Shown here: positions 20,464 through 33,455 of the stretch, in pieces
How positions within the stretch are numbered: the first letter of the stretch is position 1
Layout of the letters: each line of letters begins with the position of its first letter
NCBI RefSeq assembly: GCF_014805685.1
Contig: NC_060884.1
Location: forward strand, 19,035,356 to 19,099,355
Direction of reading: 5' to 3'
DNA: 64,000 bases
DNA from: Silurus meridionalis
Lineage: Eukaryota; Chordata; Actinopteri; Siluriformes; Siluridae
Notes under the pieces: generated by a model
The model's database searches: none
The model's input: the letters and a program-made list of their open reading frames with translations, nothing else
Told to the model about the DNA's origin: nothing
Program-made: the position numbers and the translations under genes

Positions 20464-21342
20464 ATAACAGTTTTTCTTAGTTGCTTTGGAATCATCCTTA
20501 AGATTTGCCAGTAAATGCATTCTCAAAACAATTTGTACAAACAGCACAATACATTGTTTTTCTTGCAAAAGCCTGTATTTTGCTCAAAATCCTTAGTTCA
20601 TCTCTCAAAAGTAAGTATTTGTGTCAATAAACACATATCATTGCCATCAGAATAACAAGTCCTTTTGTCATTGTTTACAAACTAGATAATCAAAATGCTT
20701 AGTCGTGTTGTCAGTATGATTCTGTAAAGTTTTAGTATTTCTTGATATAAAATATAGTTTGGGTTACAATGATTAAAAATGCACAATATTAGAATTTTCT
20801 TCTGTATGGTATATATGAATTCCAGCAGCACAAATTCATTTATTTGATTGCATATTTGATTTATTTTGATTGCAAGAGATCGGACAGGATTTAGACTTTT
20901 ACTGTACTATACACGTGTTTGTTAGTTTCTTAGTTGTTCATCCATTTTCAAAAATTGTATTTTTTTGTTTTGCTTTGTCTGTATACACTCTCCAATTGAA
21001 GGTTTACAAGATTCACCTTTGACCTGTTTTAGAGAACTAGTTGATCATCATCATCTGATGCAGTAAACTCTATTTGTTTTAGGGGTTAAGACTATTTAGG
21101 TAAAACTAGTATAACATTTAAATCAACATGACATAAACAACTGATAATGTAGGAAACAGCAGACAATTGTACACAATCGAATAAATAAATGTACTAAAGC
21201 ATTTGCAATTTGATCAAAGCAACAAGAAATGTTTTTATGATGTGCACAAATGACTAAATGATGTGGAGGTTGAACAAGGAGTTTTGAGAATGTAATTTCT
21301 AATCTGAGAAACACTCCAAAGCAACTAAGAAAAACTGTTATT
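20464..21342. mobile_element. Mariner-like non-autonomous element with inverted termini
   Basis: Left terminus ACAGTTTTTCTTAGTTGCTT and right terminus AAGCAACTAAGAAAAACTGT are perfect complements over about 25 nt, flanked by TA. About 880 nt with no coding capacity. Confidence 0.7.
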
Positions 21343-21344
21343 AA

Positions 21345-21980
21345 ACTGTTAAAAGTTATTCATCTTTATTCTGAAAACTCTTATAGGGTCCATAAATGTT
21401 CAGAATTATGTACTTTTTGCCACCATTACTGAAATAAATTCCTATAGCCTAGTCTACATCCAGTCTAACCACCTTAACTAGCTGATCTAACTTTTGGTGC
21501 CATTCTCCCATGAACAATTCAAGCACTCAAATCAGTGGTAGATTTCCCACCACATAAAATGTAAGGAGTTCAATCTTTCCAAGTCCTATTTAGGTAAAAA
21601 AGTCTCTCGAACACACAAAACATCACAGGTTTCCAATAATCTATCTACCACAAGGCAGCGTGATTTATGTACTATGTCCAACACACAAACCCAGGGCATT
21701 ATATGACACAATATTGATATTCACTTCTCTTGGCTGCTACTCTCCCGTAGAGCTACAGGTGTAATGTCAGACACAAGCGCTGATGCTGCAGATCCGTCTC
21801 TCCTTTTGACCCACCAGCCACGCTTCCACTATCAGCTCTAGATAGAAAACATATCAGTAATAATATAAAATATGAAATAAGAATACATAAATAATGCTTT
21901 TCTTAAAATAACATTTCCTTATATTCCCCATGAACAGCGGTCTTTCAAAAATCACAAGTTTGTTCATCTGTTCATCCAAT
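21345..21980. other. Intergenic DNA
   Basis: Nothing recognised. Confidence 0.3.
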
Positions 21981-21982
21981 CC

Positions 21983-22028
21983 TCCATCCCTCCATCCATC
22001 CATCCATCCATCCATCCATCCATCCATC
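21983..22028. repeat. (CATC)n microsatellite
   Basis: About 11 CATC units; open frames reading GWMDGWMDG are artefacts. Confidence 0.9.
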
Positions 22029-22176
22029 AATTCATAATGTACATACATTTATACATACAATATAGAAATATACACTGAATCAGACTTAGGGATTATAGCA
22101 AATTCTCTTCACTGTGTGTTTATGGGAAATGGGAGACAGAATACTAAGCTCAGCATTGAACCAAAGACCCTAGACC

Positions 22177-22378
<202 letters not shown>

Positions 22379-22505
22379 AAATTCACATATTGAAGCACCG
22401 ATAAATAAAAACTATAATTTGACTTCACCCAGTATTAAACATTATAAATTAAACAAAAAACTATCAATAAGAAATTTATTTTTAAAAGATTTTAAGGTCA
22501 GATAA

Positions 22506-22508
<3 letters not shown>

Positions 22509-22577
<69 letters not shown>
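22509..22577. repeat. (TA)n microsatellite
   Basis: About 34 TA units. Confidence 0.95.
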
Positions 22578-22579
<2 letters not shown>

Positions 22580-23670
22580 CTGCAACAAAAACTGCCTGAT
22601 GCATATATTTGAAAACATAAATATTTTGCTAGTTATTTCCCTCGATGATAATAAACAGTCAGCAAGCCATGTTGTAAGTCACCATGTTGTAAGTCTGCCT
22701 CTAGTGCCACAGAACAAGCTTTATTTCAATTCAGAACTAGGGACCACTGGACACGAGTTTTGTATATGGACTTGTTCTGTTCTACTTTTTCTTTGAGTGT
22801 ATTTTTTTTCTCTTTAACTCAATGTACAGCCAAGCTAGCAAGCTAGTTATTTCAGGCAATAATATTTATACATTGCTCTTGCTTTTTATAGATGAGTAAC
22901 TGCTTGATATTTTTTCTTAGCAATGAATCTGAAGCACAATTAAGTGTTATGATTAGGTTGGGAAAACATCATCCCCAGCTGCCTTCTCATCTGAGTACAA
23001 TGCCAAGTTCAGGACTTTATTAGCTGGCGACGATGTAGCTGAGCTAGTCACAATATCTGGAAGACGTCCAATAGCTACATGAATTACAGACTTGTCATGA
23101 TTAACACGGGACATTGATAAATGTGCATGACAAGGACAATTTGTAGGTAGGCACTCAGAGCAAATTTAAACTGACTTCAGTTCAGTTAGATCTTAATTTT
23201 GTAGTGCTTTTGTTTTCAACAAACATTGTCAGCAGCTTTCTGGGTGTGGGTCCCTAATGAGCAATTTGTGACCTACATAATGGCAAGAATATATATTTAA
23301 AAAAAAATAAAAAGACTCTTTACAAAATGTTTTATTTAGCGGTTTAATATAAAATGTCTTCTAGAATCTATATGCCAAATTCTAATACACATCTACTACT
23401 GTGACTCTTTAACCCCAATAGACCTGCCTCATTGAGACTGGTGCACTGTTACTGACCTTCTCCTTATTTTTTTTTGGATTTGTCTTTCTAACTAAGTCTC
23501 ACCTGGTGCTGTATTCATTAACACAGGATTTCATTCCATTTAATTGTAACAGATTAATTCCCACCTGGCAAGGGATCATGCAGTATTTTGGGGTCATGTT
23601 CAGAGAAAGATCTCCAAACTGACCCCAGAAACACAGAAGGTCTGAAATTGGCCAGTTCCACAATTTCCCT
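22580..23670. other. Intergenic DNA
   Basis: No gene or repeat confidently recognised. Confidence 0.3.
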
Positions 23671-23674
23671 CAAA

Positions 23675-24423
23675 CAGTGGTGGGCGGTCAGGGCCAGCAA
23701 AGCCTTCTCTGGCTATCAGAAGTACTGACCTACATTTAAAACCTAAATTCTAATATTTGTTTCATGGAATTCTATTAATTTATTCCCAACAGTTTATTTT
23801 CTTCATTTTGTAGAGTTTCTCTTGGCTACACTTCTTCCAGTATGTGTATGTGAATGTTAGATTTTTTTGTCCAATCAGATTTTAGCCTCTATGTGCTGCC
23901 ATGTCAATCTAATCTGACCAGGGCCTTCAAAGTCAATACTGCTGGCCCTTTTACTATAGTCTCCTTAAGAAATAGCTCTGATCAGATTTTATATTCGCCT
24001 CACAGGGCCAGCTAGCTGGCTCGGAATAGCGTCAGCATTTTCCGTCCTCTGATTGGTTAGTCAGAAGGAAACTGTTACTGTTACAAGTTCGACTGGCAAA
24101 ACACGTGTGTAGCACTGCACTCATGGATACATCTGAGTTAGACATTTTTATGAAGAGAAATTAATTTGGTCATACTTAAAAATCTATTTTCCAGAAAAGC
24201 TAGACATCGTGAGGAGGTCGGCCAACCCCGCTAGCTAGCTTGTCTCAGCCCAGGAAAGGGTTTGTTCTCCACTTCCAAAACAGTGAATACGAGCGGTACC
24301 ACTGGATTACAGCCTCTGAGGATCGCTGCAAATTATGAGTCTGCATCTCTGGTGAGAAGGTTGTATTTTATTTACATTTTTAATGTTTTGTCATGTTATT
24401 AGACAAATATTGATTCTGAACTG
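23675..24423. mobile_element. hAT-like element, copy A, right end missing
   Basis: Starts CAGTGGTGGGCGGTCAGGGC and is collinear with the complete copy at 55579-56612 until the shared TTATTAGACAAATATTGATT. It then passes into gypsy-related sequence. Non-coding. Confidence 0.75.
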
Positions 24424-25845
24424 CTCCTCGGCCTGATCCCAGGGGCAGAAGGGCTAGATGGCTTTTGGAGTCGGACCCGCAAAATTAGGTCATGGTGCAC
24501 AAAAAGGAAACTCAGCATAAAAATGCTGATGTGCTGTCTTGTCACCCGGTGACATCAGATTAAAAGGACTGTGAGATAGTAGCTGAAATAATAAGTTGAC
24601 GGGGTGAATACTGCACAATCTTATAATGACGTGTCTTGTTCCTTTAAGACCACTGAGGGGGCTGGGAATGTGGCTGTTTCTGCCTCGTCCTTCAGTGCGG
24701 ACAATGAAATGGCCTGTCTGATTAGTCATTAATGCAGCAGATATTGTTACTATGCAGCAGAACCATCCAGATATTGGCACAGTACGGCGATGGGTGGCGC
24801 GTTCACGAAGGTCTCCTAGAAGACAGCTGGCAGGTACTGTACATCTCACATTTTATGTAAATTCCATTATAAATAGACTGTCGTGTCACTTGGTTTCTTG
24901 TCCTCTCACAGATGACCCTGCTGCTCAGATGGTGGTCCCTCATGTTCTTAAACATGACATAGTTTTCAGCTTCACTGGGCCCCAACTGCTGATAATTTTT
25001 CTCCGGAATGGGTGTGGAAACAGGGAAAGCGCTTTTGCTACTGGCCATCTAGGTTTAAGGACATAAAGACAATGTACTGCATGCTAAACTTATCGTAAGC
25101 CTGTCACTGTTCATCAAGCACCCATGGGTGGGTCCCCAAAAATGCAACCCTTTGAGAGAGTCCAGATGATCATTTTGGAACTGCCAATAACAAACGGCAG
25201 TTTGTCTGCTCATTAATAATTTTTTATTTTTTTAAATAATTTTTGAGCAGACTTTTTGAATCAGATGTGGTCTTGACCCACTGTCGTTTGCTGAATATAA
25301 AGAAAATCACAGCATCAGACGGAATGGTGGAGCGTTTTACCAGAACGTTGACTGATCAAATAGCTAAGATACTGTTGCCATGTGGTGGTCAGTAGGACGA
25401 TTACATCAAAAAGGTGGTGTTTGCATACAATTCTTCACCTCCCCCTAGCACCAAGTTTTCACCATTCTTTTTGGTTAATGGACAAGAACTAAGGATGCCC
25501 ACTGACTTGTTGCATGCCACATGTGCACTTAACCAGAACAACATTTAACATCTCATGCTGCATTCGTTTCCACTTTACTTGACAAAAAACAATGTACAGT
25601 GAAGTAGCTTTAATCGCCAGAAATTATATCATGATTCAGGACTCAGACATCAGCCTTATGCAGTCGGTGCCAGGGTGTGGCTCCATAATCCTGTGGAAAG
25701 CAGCACGAAGCTGGTACCTCACTTGAAAGGACCTTTGAAGGTTGTACAAGTCTTAGAGTCTGGTGGAGAGTCAGGACTGACATACAGGATCATGAGCACA
25801 CTGGACTTAAACAGGTTGTGCATTACAATAGACTGAGACCTTCCC
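24424..25845 (+). mobile_element. Ty3/gypsy retrotransposon pol relic (RNase H to integrase)
   Basis: Plus-strand fragments in order: QHKNADVLSCHP (end of RNase H), a linker (NHPDIGTVRRWVARSRRSPR), FERVQMIILELPITN (integrase start), SDGMVERFTRTLTDQIAKIL and VFAYNSSPPPSTKFSPFFLV (integrase core), and VVHYNRLRP (integrase C-terminus). Stops and frameshifts interrupt it, and no LTRs were identified. The remainder continues after the inserted element, at 27540. Confidence 0.85.
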
Positions 25846-25847
25846 AG

Positions 25848-27539
25848 CAAACATGTCCATGTGGGCCCCACATGGGTTTTATCTGGGTTATATGGGCATC
25901 ATATGGGCATGGGGTCAGAGTGGGCACTTTAATGGGCTGAATGTGGGCCCCAGCTTAGTCACGGTTGTGGGCCCCAGTTAGGTTGCCCATTTTGTTTATC
26001 TAAATGTTACATATTAACAATAACATAGTATGACCTTTAGTTAAAAAAAATAAAATAAAAATAATTCGGTTGTGCAGCTCACAGCGCCTCCCATTGGCTC
26101 CTGTGCTCCCGCCTTCTGATTCTGAAGAAACGGTCGTCACTCACTACCACTGGAGCACGATAACCTGACATCTCTGTCACGGTAAGAAATGATCTTTTGT
26201 TTTAAATTAATCACATTTTACTGTTGCTTTTATTTAATGTATACTTCTGAAAGATTTGGGGTAATTAAAGTTACAGGCCCGATATTACAATAATAAGTGT
26301 CGAGATTGAACTGGTTTACCTCAGAGATAAACACCTGTGGAAACTGAAAATTCTTAACGATTGGCAAATAACTAGGAAATTGTCTATTAAAATGTGTCAA
26401 TAACGACTTTTCAAACCATTTTCAACCGTGTTTTCTCCATATAGTGTCCTCGTGATAGGACGGTGAAACAGTAAAAGCACTGTGATGTTTTCTTAATTTG
26501 CTGGTGTTTTTTCTATTTGCATATGTTTTCTTCAGTTGCAGTGCGTTGAACTTTCTGGGCCACCTTGATCTGAGGTGTGACTTACATCTTTCAGCTGATC
26601 AGAATCATTGTTCTAATCACTGGCTTTTGGCAATGGCCAAATATTAGTTTAAGAGTCAAGTTCAGACGCAAGGTTAATATTTTAATTGTTACATTTCATA
26701 AGTTTTGGATTCATAAGTTATTACTGTGCGAGGCAGAGGTGGGAACAATTCACTGATGAGATTCTAGGATATGTCTTAATTATATTGATGCATGTTTTTT
26801 TAGATGCTGCTGTGAATAGTAGTATTTTAAAATTTACTAAATTGCCTTTTCTGTCTTCTCTTTCTTTACTGTTTTGTAGGTGTGCAGCTGAGGAATCTGC
26901 ATAGACCCACCAGTAAACTATTTTACTCAGTAATTCTGTTATTCCTGTTTCTTGTTTACTTTAATTAATTTGAATTAAATGTGATTTACACATTCTGAGT
27001 TGAAGTCATTTATTTTTCACAGTTCAAATACTCAACCGTGTAATTTTAAACATATAGCAGCACATACAATCAACTAATATTAGTTCTTTGTTTGGTCAGG
27101 CACAGTTTTACATTGTAACTGAGGTTTGAAATGGTTTGACAGTGGATTTTCCATAGTAGCACATTAAGTTCACCCACAGAAATCAATGAGGAAATTAATA
27201 AATGGGACCCAAATCTCACCCACTGTGGTACCACAACCCCATAAAGGGGCCATTTGTGGGTTGGCCCATGATTGGGTCATGTGGGCCCCATAAGGGTCCT
27301 TTTTGTTGCCCACTTTGGCCCCATTTTTAACACCTATTTGGACCCAAATGAGCCCATATGAAGAACACCTATACGGGTCCCACTTAAAGCCCACCATGGC
27401 CCCATCATTGGCCCCTCTGGGCAAACACACATGGGGCCCATGTGGAGCTGATGGACAAATTTCTCTGGGCCCTATTTGGGTTGCCCATGCAGGGCCCAAG
27501 AGACCTGCATGGGGCTCACATGAAAATGTTGGCTGGGTT
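25848..27539. mobile_element. Non-autonomous DNA element with GGGCCC-rich subterminal repeats, inserted in the gypsy relic
   Basis: Inverted termini: CCCAGCAAACATGTCCATGT at the left against CCCAGCCAACATTTTCATGT (complement of the right end). Both ends carry many variants of ATGTGGGCCCCA over about 130 nt (left) and 330 nt (right). The interior is AT-rich, with a GC-richer block near 26080-26170. The frame at 27170-27499 is a product of the repeats. Target duplication is uncertain. Confidence 0.75.
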
Positions 27540-27930
27540 ATTCATTGCTTGTTCCAGCACTTTCATCTAAGGAGAGATTGTCTGAAGTTTCTCGTTCCTT
27601 GCATAATTCTAATTCTCTAGAGTCTGACGTGTTAGATGGGTTGAAGTGCAGTTTACCTTAAGGGGATTTGAGTGTGGCACCTGAGGGACCTGATGAGAGC
27701 ATACTTAATGTGAGTAGGGCTGGAAGGACTTTAAAACCTCCTAGTTGCCTAAAATACTTTGTGCTGTACTTAAAAAAGTGAACATTTTGGACATGTATTC
27801 AGATGGTATGTATTTTTATGTGTATTGTTATGCGGTTATTTGTTCTATTGGATTGAGGCTCCAGTCTCTTCAGGGGCATGCTCATGTGACCGAGCTTTTG
27901 GATTGGGTCCGCCTGAACACGTTTAAAATA
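27540..27930 (+). mobile_element. Ty3/gypsy relic, downstream part
   Basis: Continues from 25845: a decayed pol 3' end including RAGRTLKPPSCLKYF. No LTR was recognised. Confidence 0.5.
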
Positions 27931-28282
27931 ACACAGTAATGAAAACGAGAGTCAGCATTTCACTGAACGGTGTACAATATATATTTTACTCTTTATTTAC
28001 TTTATATAGTTCTCCACATGGCACTGTCACTCTGGGGACATCATGCTCATGCCTATTCCCTTGCCTAGGCAAACCCCATAGGACAGAATGCATTACACAC
28101 ACTTAATGTAACACCCCATTGCCTTAAATTAAAATTAGGGGATGAATTTGATACACTATGATTCATAAATGTTCTGTCAGCACATTTCATTGTGTTATTA
28201 ATCTTTGTAATCATCTACTGAAGTGTATATAATTTGTAAAAAAATTTTTTATAAATAACAATAAAAATTCCCCATGTAATCT

Positions 28283-28690
28283 CAGTGTTGGGGTCACGAG
28301 CAGGCCCTGGGGGGCATGGCCCGGCCACTTGAGTCACTGTGCCCCCTTACTTCTCAAAATAATAACTTAATAATTACAAAAAATGTTTTACAAATGTATT
28401 TTATTATACCATGAATACTGGTTAAAGAATGAAGAGTATAAGTAAATAAATAAATAAAAATTACAAACCCATAATGCAGTGCCAACATAGTCAATTACAT
28501 ACACGCTGCCACTACGTCATTAACGTAAATCAGCTAAATGGTCAGTGAAATCGTTATTCTAAAGTTTGTCTAAAACATTTACCAAAACACTTTTAATTTA
28601 AAACTCTTTAACAATGGATATAAGAAAATGGTTCATCTTGTTCTTAAAAAAATTAATTCCTAGTCCTCTCGTCGTCTGCAGCTCTTCTAA
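28283..28690. mobile_element. hAT-like 5' fragment (tentative)
   Basis: The plus-strand frame begins MDIRKWFILFLKKLIPS at 28614, recalling the MDIRKFF start of some hAT-type transposases, and is followed by a donor-like site. The left part has CAGTGTTGGGGTCACGAGCA. No catalytic region was found. Confidence 0.35.
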
Positions 28691-28699
28691 AGGTAAGAT

Positions 28700-30460
28700 G
28701 CCCATATGCTTTAGTAGCCACATTTGGTTATATACTGGTGGTTAATTTGCGTGTGTTTTTGTGAGTCTTGCACTTTAGAGTTATGATAAATTAGGGTTTA
28801 CATTGAGTGACACGTTTAATATTTTATGTTTATTGAAGTGTAATAGTTATAATAATAGTAATAGTATGTGAACGACCCCCCCCCCCAAAAAAAAAAAAAA
28901 TTAGATAATTGTACTCATATTAAAATATTGAGCAGAACAAAATCAATGATAATTAATAGGATTATTATTTATAATTTAAATGTTAAGTCTGCAATTTCTG
29001 CAGATTAAACCTTTTTTGTTGTTGTTGTTTAGTAAAGCCTCACTCTGCTCAAGAGTATCCAGAATTTGGAAAGGTTTAACATTCTGAATAAATGTAGAAA
29101 AGTTAAAATAAAGAAATATGAGCAAGTTCTATAATATTCTTACTGCCATAATATAAATAATGTATAGTCCCACACTTCATTATTTCATGTGTCAAGCATC
29201 TTATATTTCTCTCAGGCAAAAGTAATCTGAATAGTCATATCAATCATCTGAAATTCAACATTTCCCAAAAAAAAAAAAAAAAAAAACCCAGCTTGAAGTT
29301 AACTACTAAATCAAATTGTGCTGCGTATAACAGATGGATGCCTATACAAATACAATTTTAGATTAAATGTCATGTAACCAAATATTATAATATAGTTTTA
29401 TATTATAACATTAAAATGTAATATTAATATAAAACAACACACGCTGTAGGAACCATATACAGTAGAACCAGCCATAATAACAGATGTGCAATAACCTCTC
29501 AAACCACCAGGAGTCTCCCGCTGCCTTAAAAAGTTTTTTTATGTTTTTAATGGATATACTCATGATCTGCGGAATCGTAAATATCCACTAAAAGCACCAG
29601 TGTTGAAGTCCAGGTGATTCATGTGGTCATTCAGAAGATTTATAATCTCCAAAAAACTCTTAAACCACCATGAGTCTCTCACTGCTTCAAAAAGTTTTTA
29701 GTGTTTAGATATTTATGATTTGTGGGATCGAAGTACTTCTGTCAAAGGCACCTCTGTCAAGAGATTTCATAAAAATCCAAGTCTGTAGTTAAATGGTTCT
29801 ACTTTTTGCATCTTCTGCATGCTACCTGGTCTACAAATTTGCCTCATCACTAGCATTATTATGAAGTTTTTCAAAGACCATCTGGTTAGACGTTCATATA
29901 AAGCTAGTGTCTTAAATCTGGGTGTGTGTATATTTCTTGTGTAAAGTCATTTAAATATCTGATCAATATTATATTGATATTTGTGAAGTAAGCATTTTTA
30001 TTTGAAAGGTTTTGTGTCTTACCTGCAAGAAAAAACTTTTTAATCATATCTATCATAATCATAATTATTATTCCCAGTTTACATGTCAATGGAAAGAATA
30101 TGGCCAAAATGTATTTTTTTATTTTTTTATTTAGTTATCTAGTATCCCCTTTTTTCTGGAGGGTTTTTATGAATCTTGTGCCTATCCCAAAATCAATGAA
30201 AGATGGTGAGGTAGAGGAACATCCATGAAATCCAATAGTAAATCTAGCACAGAATCAAACTGGGAAACCTAGTTGTAAGGTGGCAATGCTCCCCTCCAGA
30301 TAAACTTCCAACATGCATCAATAGAAATGGCGGCTAACACTGTCTAAAGAATTGGACTACTGCTCGGACAGTGGTGAGTTAAAGCTGCCAGTCATTGAGT
30401 AAGACCTCCACTGCTTGCATCATGTTCCTTTTGAATATAAGCTTTATATAAGCTTTATTT
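28700..30460. other. Intergenic DNA with a degenerate tandem duplication
   Basis: Two copies of about 160 nt start near 29499 and 29661; compare AAACCACCAGGAGTCTC with AAACCACCATGAGTCTC, each followed by a CTGC-CACTGC then AAAAAGTTTTT stretch. Nothing else was recognised. Confidence 0.5.
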
Positions 30461-30465
30461 TTCGG

Positions 30466-31797
30466 ACTATAAGCCGCTACTTTTTTCCACGTTTTGAGCC
30501 CCGCGGCTTAAACCACGAAGCGGCTTATTTATGAATTTTTCCTGGGTTTTTCACGGTTTCACAAACTTCAAGCTGAAAAACTGAACTCCATAACATAAGA
30601 CCAATGAAACTTTCGAACGGAAACGAAAAAAACGCACCTCACATGTGTTCTGAGCTGCACGGCATCTGGAGAAAAAACTTCCACCGGTGTTAATTTTTAA
30701 ACGCTCGACGATGACAAAAGATAAACTCCCCAGAGAAATGCAGTGATACCTTGACCTACGAGTTTAATTCGTTCCCGTGGACGAGCTCATATCTCAATTT
30801 GCTCGCACATCAAATCAATTTTCCATATTGAAAATACTTAAAATGGCATTAATCCGTTCCAACCCTCAAAATGACACCCAGTTTTTATGTTTCATGTTAT
30901 TAAATTGGAAAATACATTTCTAAATAACAAATCTTGTATAAAAACATAATAGAAAGAGTATGTAAAGATATAATTAGGTTTTATTCAGTGTATTTACCTT
31001 GTAGATGAGACGGCTTGAGCTAACGAAAACGCCGGTGAGGGTGTGTGTGTGTGTGTGTTGGGGTAGAGGCGATAAGCGGAGGGAAAACTCATTTTTTACT
31101 ATCACTCCTGTACACTACGTGTCCCTAAACTTTTAAATTTTTACTTTTTCTTCTTTGCTTATCTTAATTTTCGTCACAATCTTCGCTTTCTGGCTTCGCT
31201 TCGCCATCTAGCAGCGGCGTCTCAAGCTCGTACCTCAATTTTTTGCTCGCATAACAAAGCAAAAAAATTGACAGAGTGACCGCTCGTACCTCGGAAAACC
31301 CGTACATTAATGCACCCATAGGTCAAGGTACCACTGTAGTTGTGAAAGGAAGGAGGAAGACAGTGAACAATGACTTACTTGGTCAGCTACTGTTTAGATA
31401 CAAGCCGTTGTAGCGAATTGAGTCTGGGTGAAGGGAGAGCTCGCTAACTCCAGTTGCAACAGAAATCATATAAGCACAGACAGGTTTCCAAAACTCGTGC
31501 TTTTTTATTTTTCTTGGCAACAGCGTTATGGGTTAGTCAAAGAAACTTAGAAATGAGCATCAGAAAATAAAAAGGACATATTCCTCGGTCTCCACACACG
31601 CAGTAATACCGGAGGAATGCAGTGGCAGCCTATTCCCAAAATACCGCTATGCTCCTAATAGAAGCGCAACATATTGCATTTAGTGTCTTTCGTTAAAGCC
31701 TGTGTAAAGTTCATTAGTTTCTGTGTAGACATGTTATTTATGTTAAAAATAAAAATCTTTGTCAAATTCAGCGCTTTATAGTCCGGAAATTACGGTA
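30466..31797. mobile_element. Nested composite element, copy 1
   Basis: The outer element runs from CGGACTATAAGCCGCTACTT to TATAGTCCGGAAATTACGGT. An inner element at 30741-31336, with CAGTGATACCTTGACCTACG and GGTCAAGGTACCACTG ends, interrupts it. The same arrangement occurs inverted at 35066-36431. Confidence 0.8.
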
Positions 31798-31833
31798 TTT
31801 TGATTTAGAATATTGAATTAAATGTGATATATA

Positions 31834-33453
31834 CAGTGCCCTCCACAATTATTGGCACCCCTGTTTAAGATGTGGTCGTGGACTTCTAAAAATTCTCCTT
31901 TTTTTTAAAACAACATAAAACCCAAATGCAAAAAAAGAGAAAAATCCAACCTTTCATTTAAGTACATAACTTTGGTGGTAAAAAAAATCATACATTTAGA
32001 AAAAAAAAAAAACTTGAAATCATGTGTCCCACAATTATTGGCACCCCTAACAATTCCTCTGAAAAATTTTTATTTATTTTTTTTTAAATATATTTTTCTG
32101 TAGTTGCTAAGGTTGGTCAGGGTATCTAGGGACTTTTATTAGTAATTCATGATTTCCTGTTTCCCTGGGGTATAAATATGACGTGACACAGAGGCCTAAT
32201 TCTCTTACCCATTTGTCAACATGGCAAAGACAAGAGAACACACCATTCAAGTAAGGCAGATGTGTGTCGACCTTCATAAGTCAGGCAATGGCTACAAGAA
32301 AATAGCCACTCGCCTTAACTTGCCGGTATCTACAGTCAGAGGAATCATTAAGAAGTTTAAAACAACTGGAACAGTGACAAACAAGGCTGGAAGAGGTCCC
32401 AAGTTTATCTTGCCACAACGCACAGTGAGGAGGATGGTAAGAGAAGTAAAAAAAATTTCCAAGCTCACCGTCACAGAATTGCATCAAAGAGTGGCATCTT
32501 GGGGTCACAGAGTCTCCAAAACAACCATCAGACGCTCTCTACATGCCAACAAGCTGTTTGGGAGGCATGCAAGGAAAAAGCCTTTTCTCACTAACACTCA
32601 CAAACGTAAACGCCTGGAGTTTGCTAAGCGGTACTGGGACTTCAACTGGGATCGTGTGCTTTGGTCAGATGAGACTAAGATTGAGCTTTTTGGCAACAAA
32701 CACTCTAAGTGGGTCTGGCGTAAAACAAAAGATGAGTATGCCGAAAAGCACCTCATGCCCACCGTGAAGTATGGTGGAGGATCTGTGATGCTGTGGGCCT
32801 GTTTCTCTTCCAAAGGCCCTGGGAACCTTGTTAGGTGCATGGCATTATGAACGCTTTGAAGTACCAGGATATTTTAAATAAAACCTGATGGCCTCTGCCA
32901 GAAAGCTGAAGATGGGTCGTCATTGGGTCTTTCAGCAGGATAATGATCCAAAACATGTGGCAAAATCTACACAAAAGTGGTTCAGCAGTCACAAACTCAA
33001 GGTCCTCCCATGGCCATCTCAGTCCCCAGACCTCAACCCAATCGAAATCCTGTGGGGCGAGCTAAAGAGAAGAGTGCATAAGAGAGGACCCAGGACACTG
33101 GATGATCTAGAAAGATTGTGCAAAGAAGAATGGTCAAAAATCCCTCTCTCTGTGTTCTCCAATCTTGTGAAATGTTATAGGAGGAGATTAAGTGCTGTCT
33201 TGTTGGCAAAAGGAGGTTGTACAAAGTATTAACATCAGGGGTGCCAATAATTGTGGCACACATGATTTCAAGTTTTTTTTTTTTTTTCTAAATGTGTGAT
33301 TTTTTTACCACCAAAGTTATGTACTTAAATAAAAGGTTGGATTTTTCTCTTTTTTTGCATTTGGGTTCTATGTTGTTTTAAAAAAAAAGGAGAATTTTTA
33401 GAAGTCCACGACCACATCTTAAACAGGGGTGCCAATAATTGCGGAGGGCACTG
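31834..33453 (+). mobile_element. Tc1-like transposon, near-intact, IR/DR type
   Basis: Terminal inverted repeats of about 210 nt start CAGTGCCCTCCACAATTATT and are flanked by TA duplications at 31832-31833 and 33454-33455. Inside each repeat a second copy of CACAATTATTGGCACCCCT (32029; complement near 33240) marks the inverted-repeat/direct-repeat structure of Sleeping-Beauty-like elements. The 1620-nt element carries one transposase frame, broken twice. Confidence 0.95.
32221..33232 (+). pseudogene. Tc1-like transposase with two frameshifts
   Basis: The protein begins MAKTREHTIQVRQMCVDLHK (paired DNA-binding domain, with GYKKIATRLNLPVSTVRGII as a helix-turn-helix). The DDE catalytic residues sit in [18 protein letters not shown] and [10 protein letters not shown]. 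The frame breaks near 32835 (stop at 32848-32850) and again near 32880, so at least two single-base changes disable it. Everything from 32888 to the stop at 33230-33232 is open. Length and motif order match full Tc1 transposases (about 340 aa). The decay is light, so the insertion is probably fairly recent. Confidence 0.93.
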
Positions 33454-33455
33454 TA

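Noticed and set aside
27170..27499. 109-codon frame with glycine- and proline-rich protein
   Set aside because: Generated by the ATGTGGGCCCCA subterminal repeats of a transposon.
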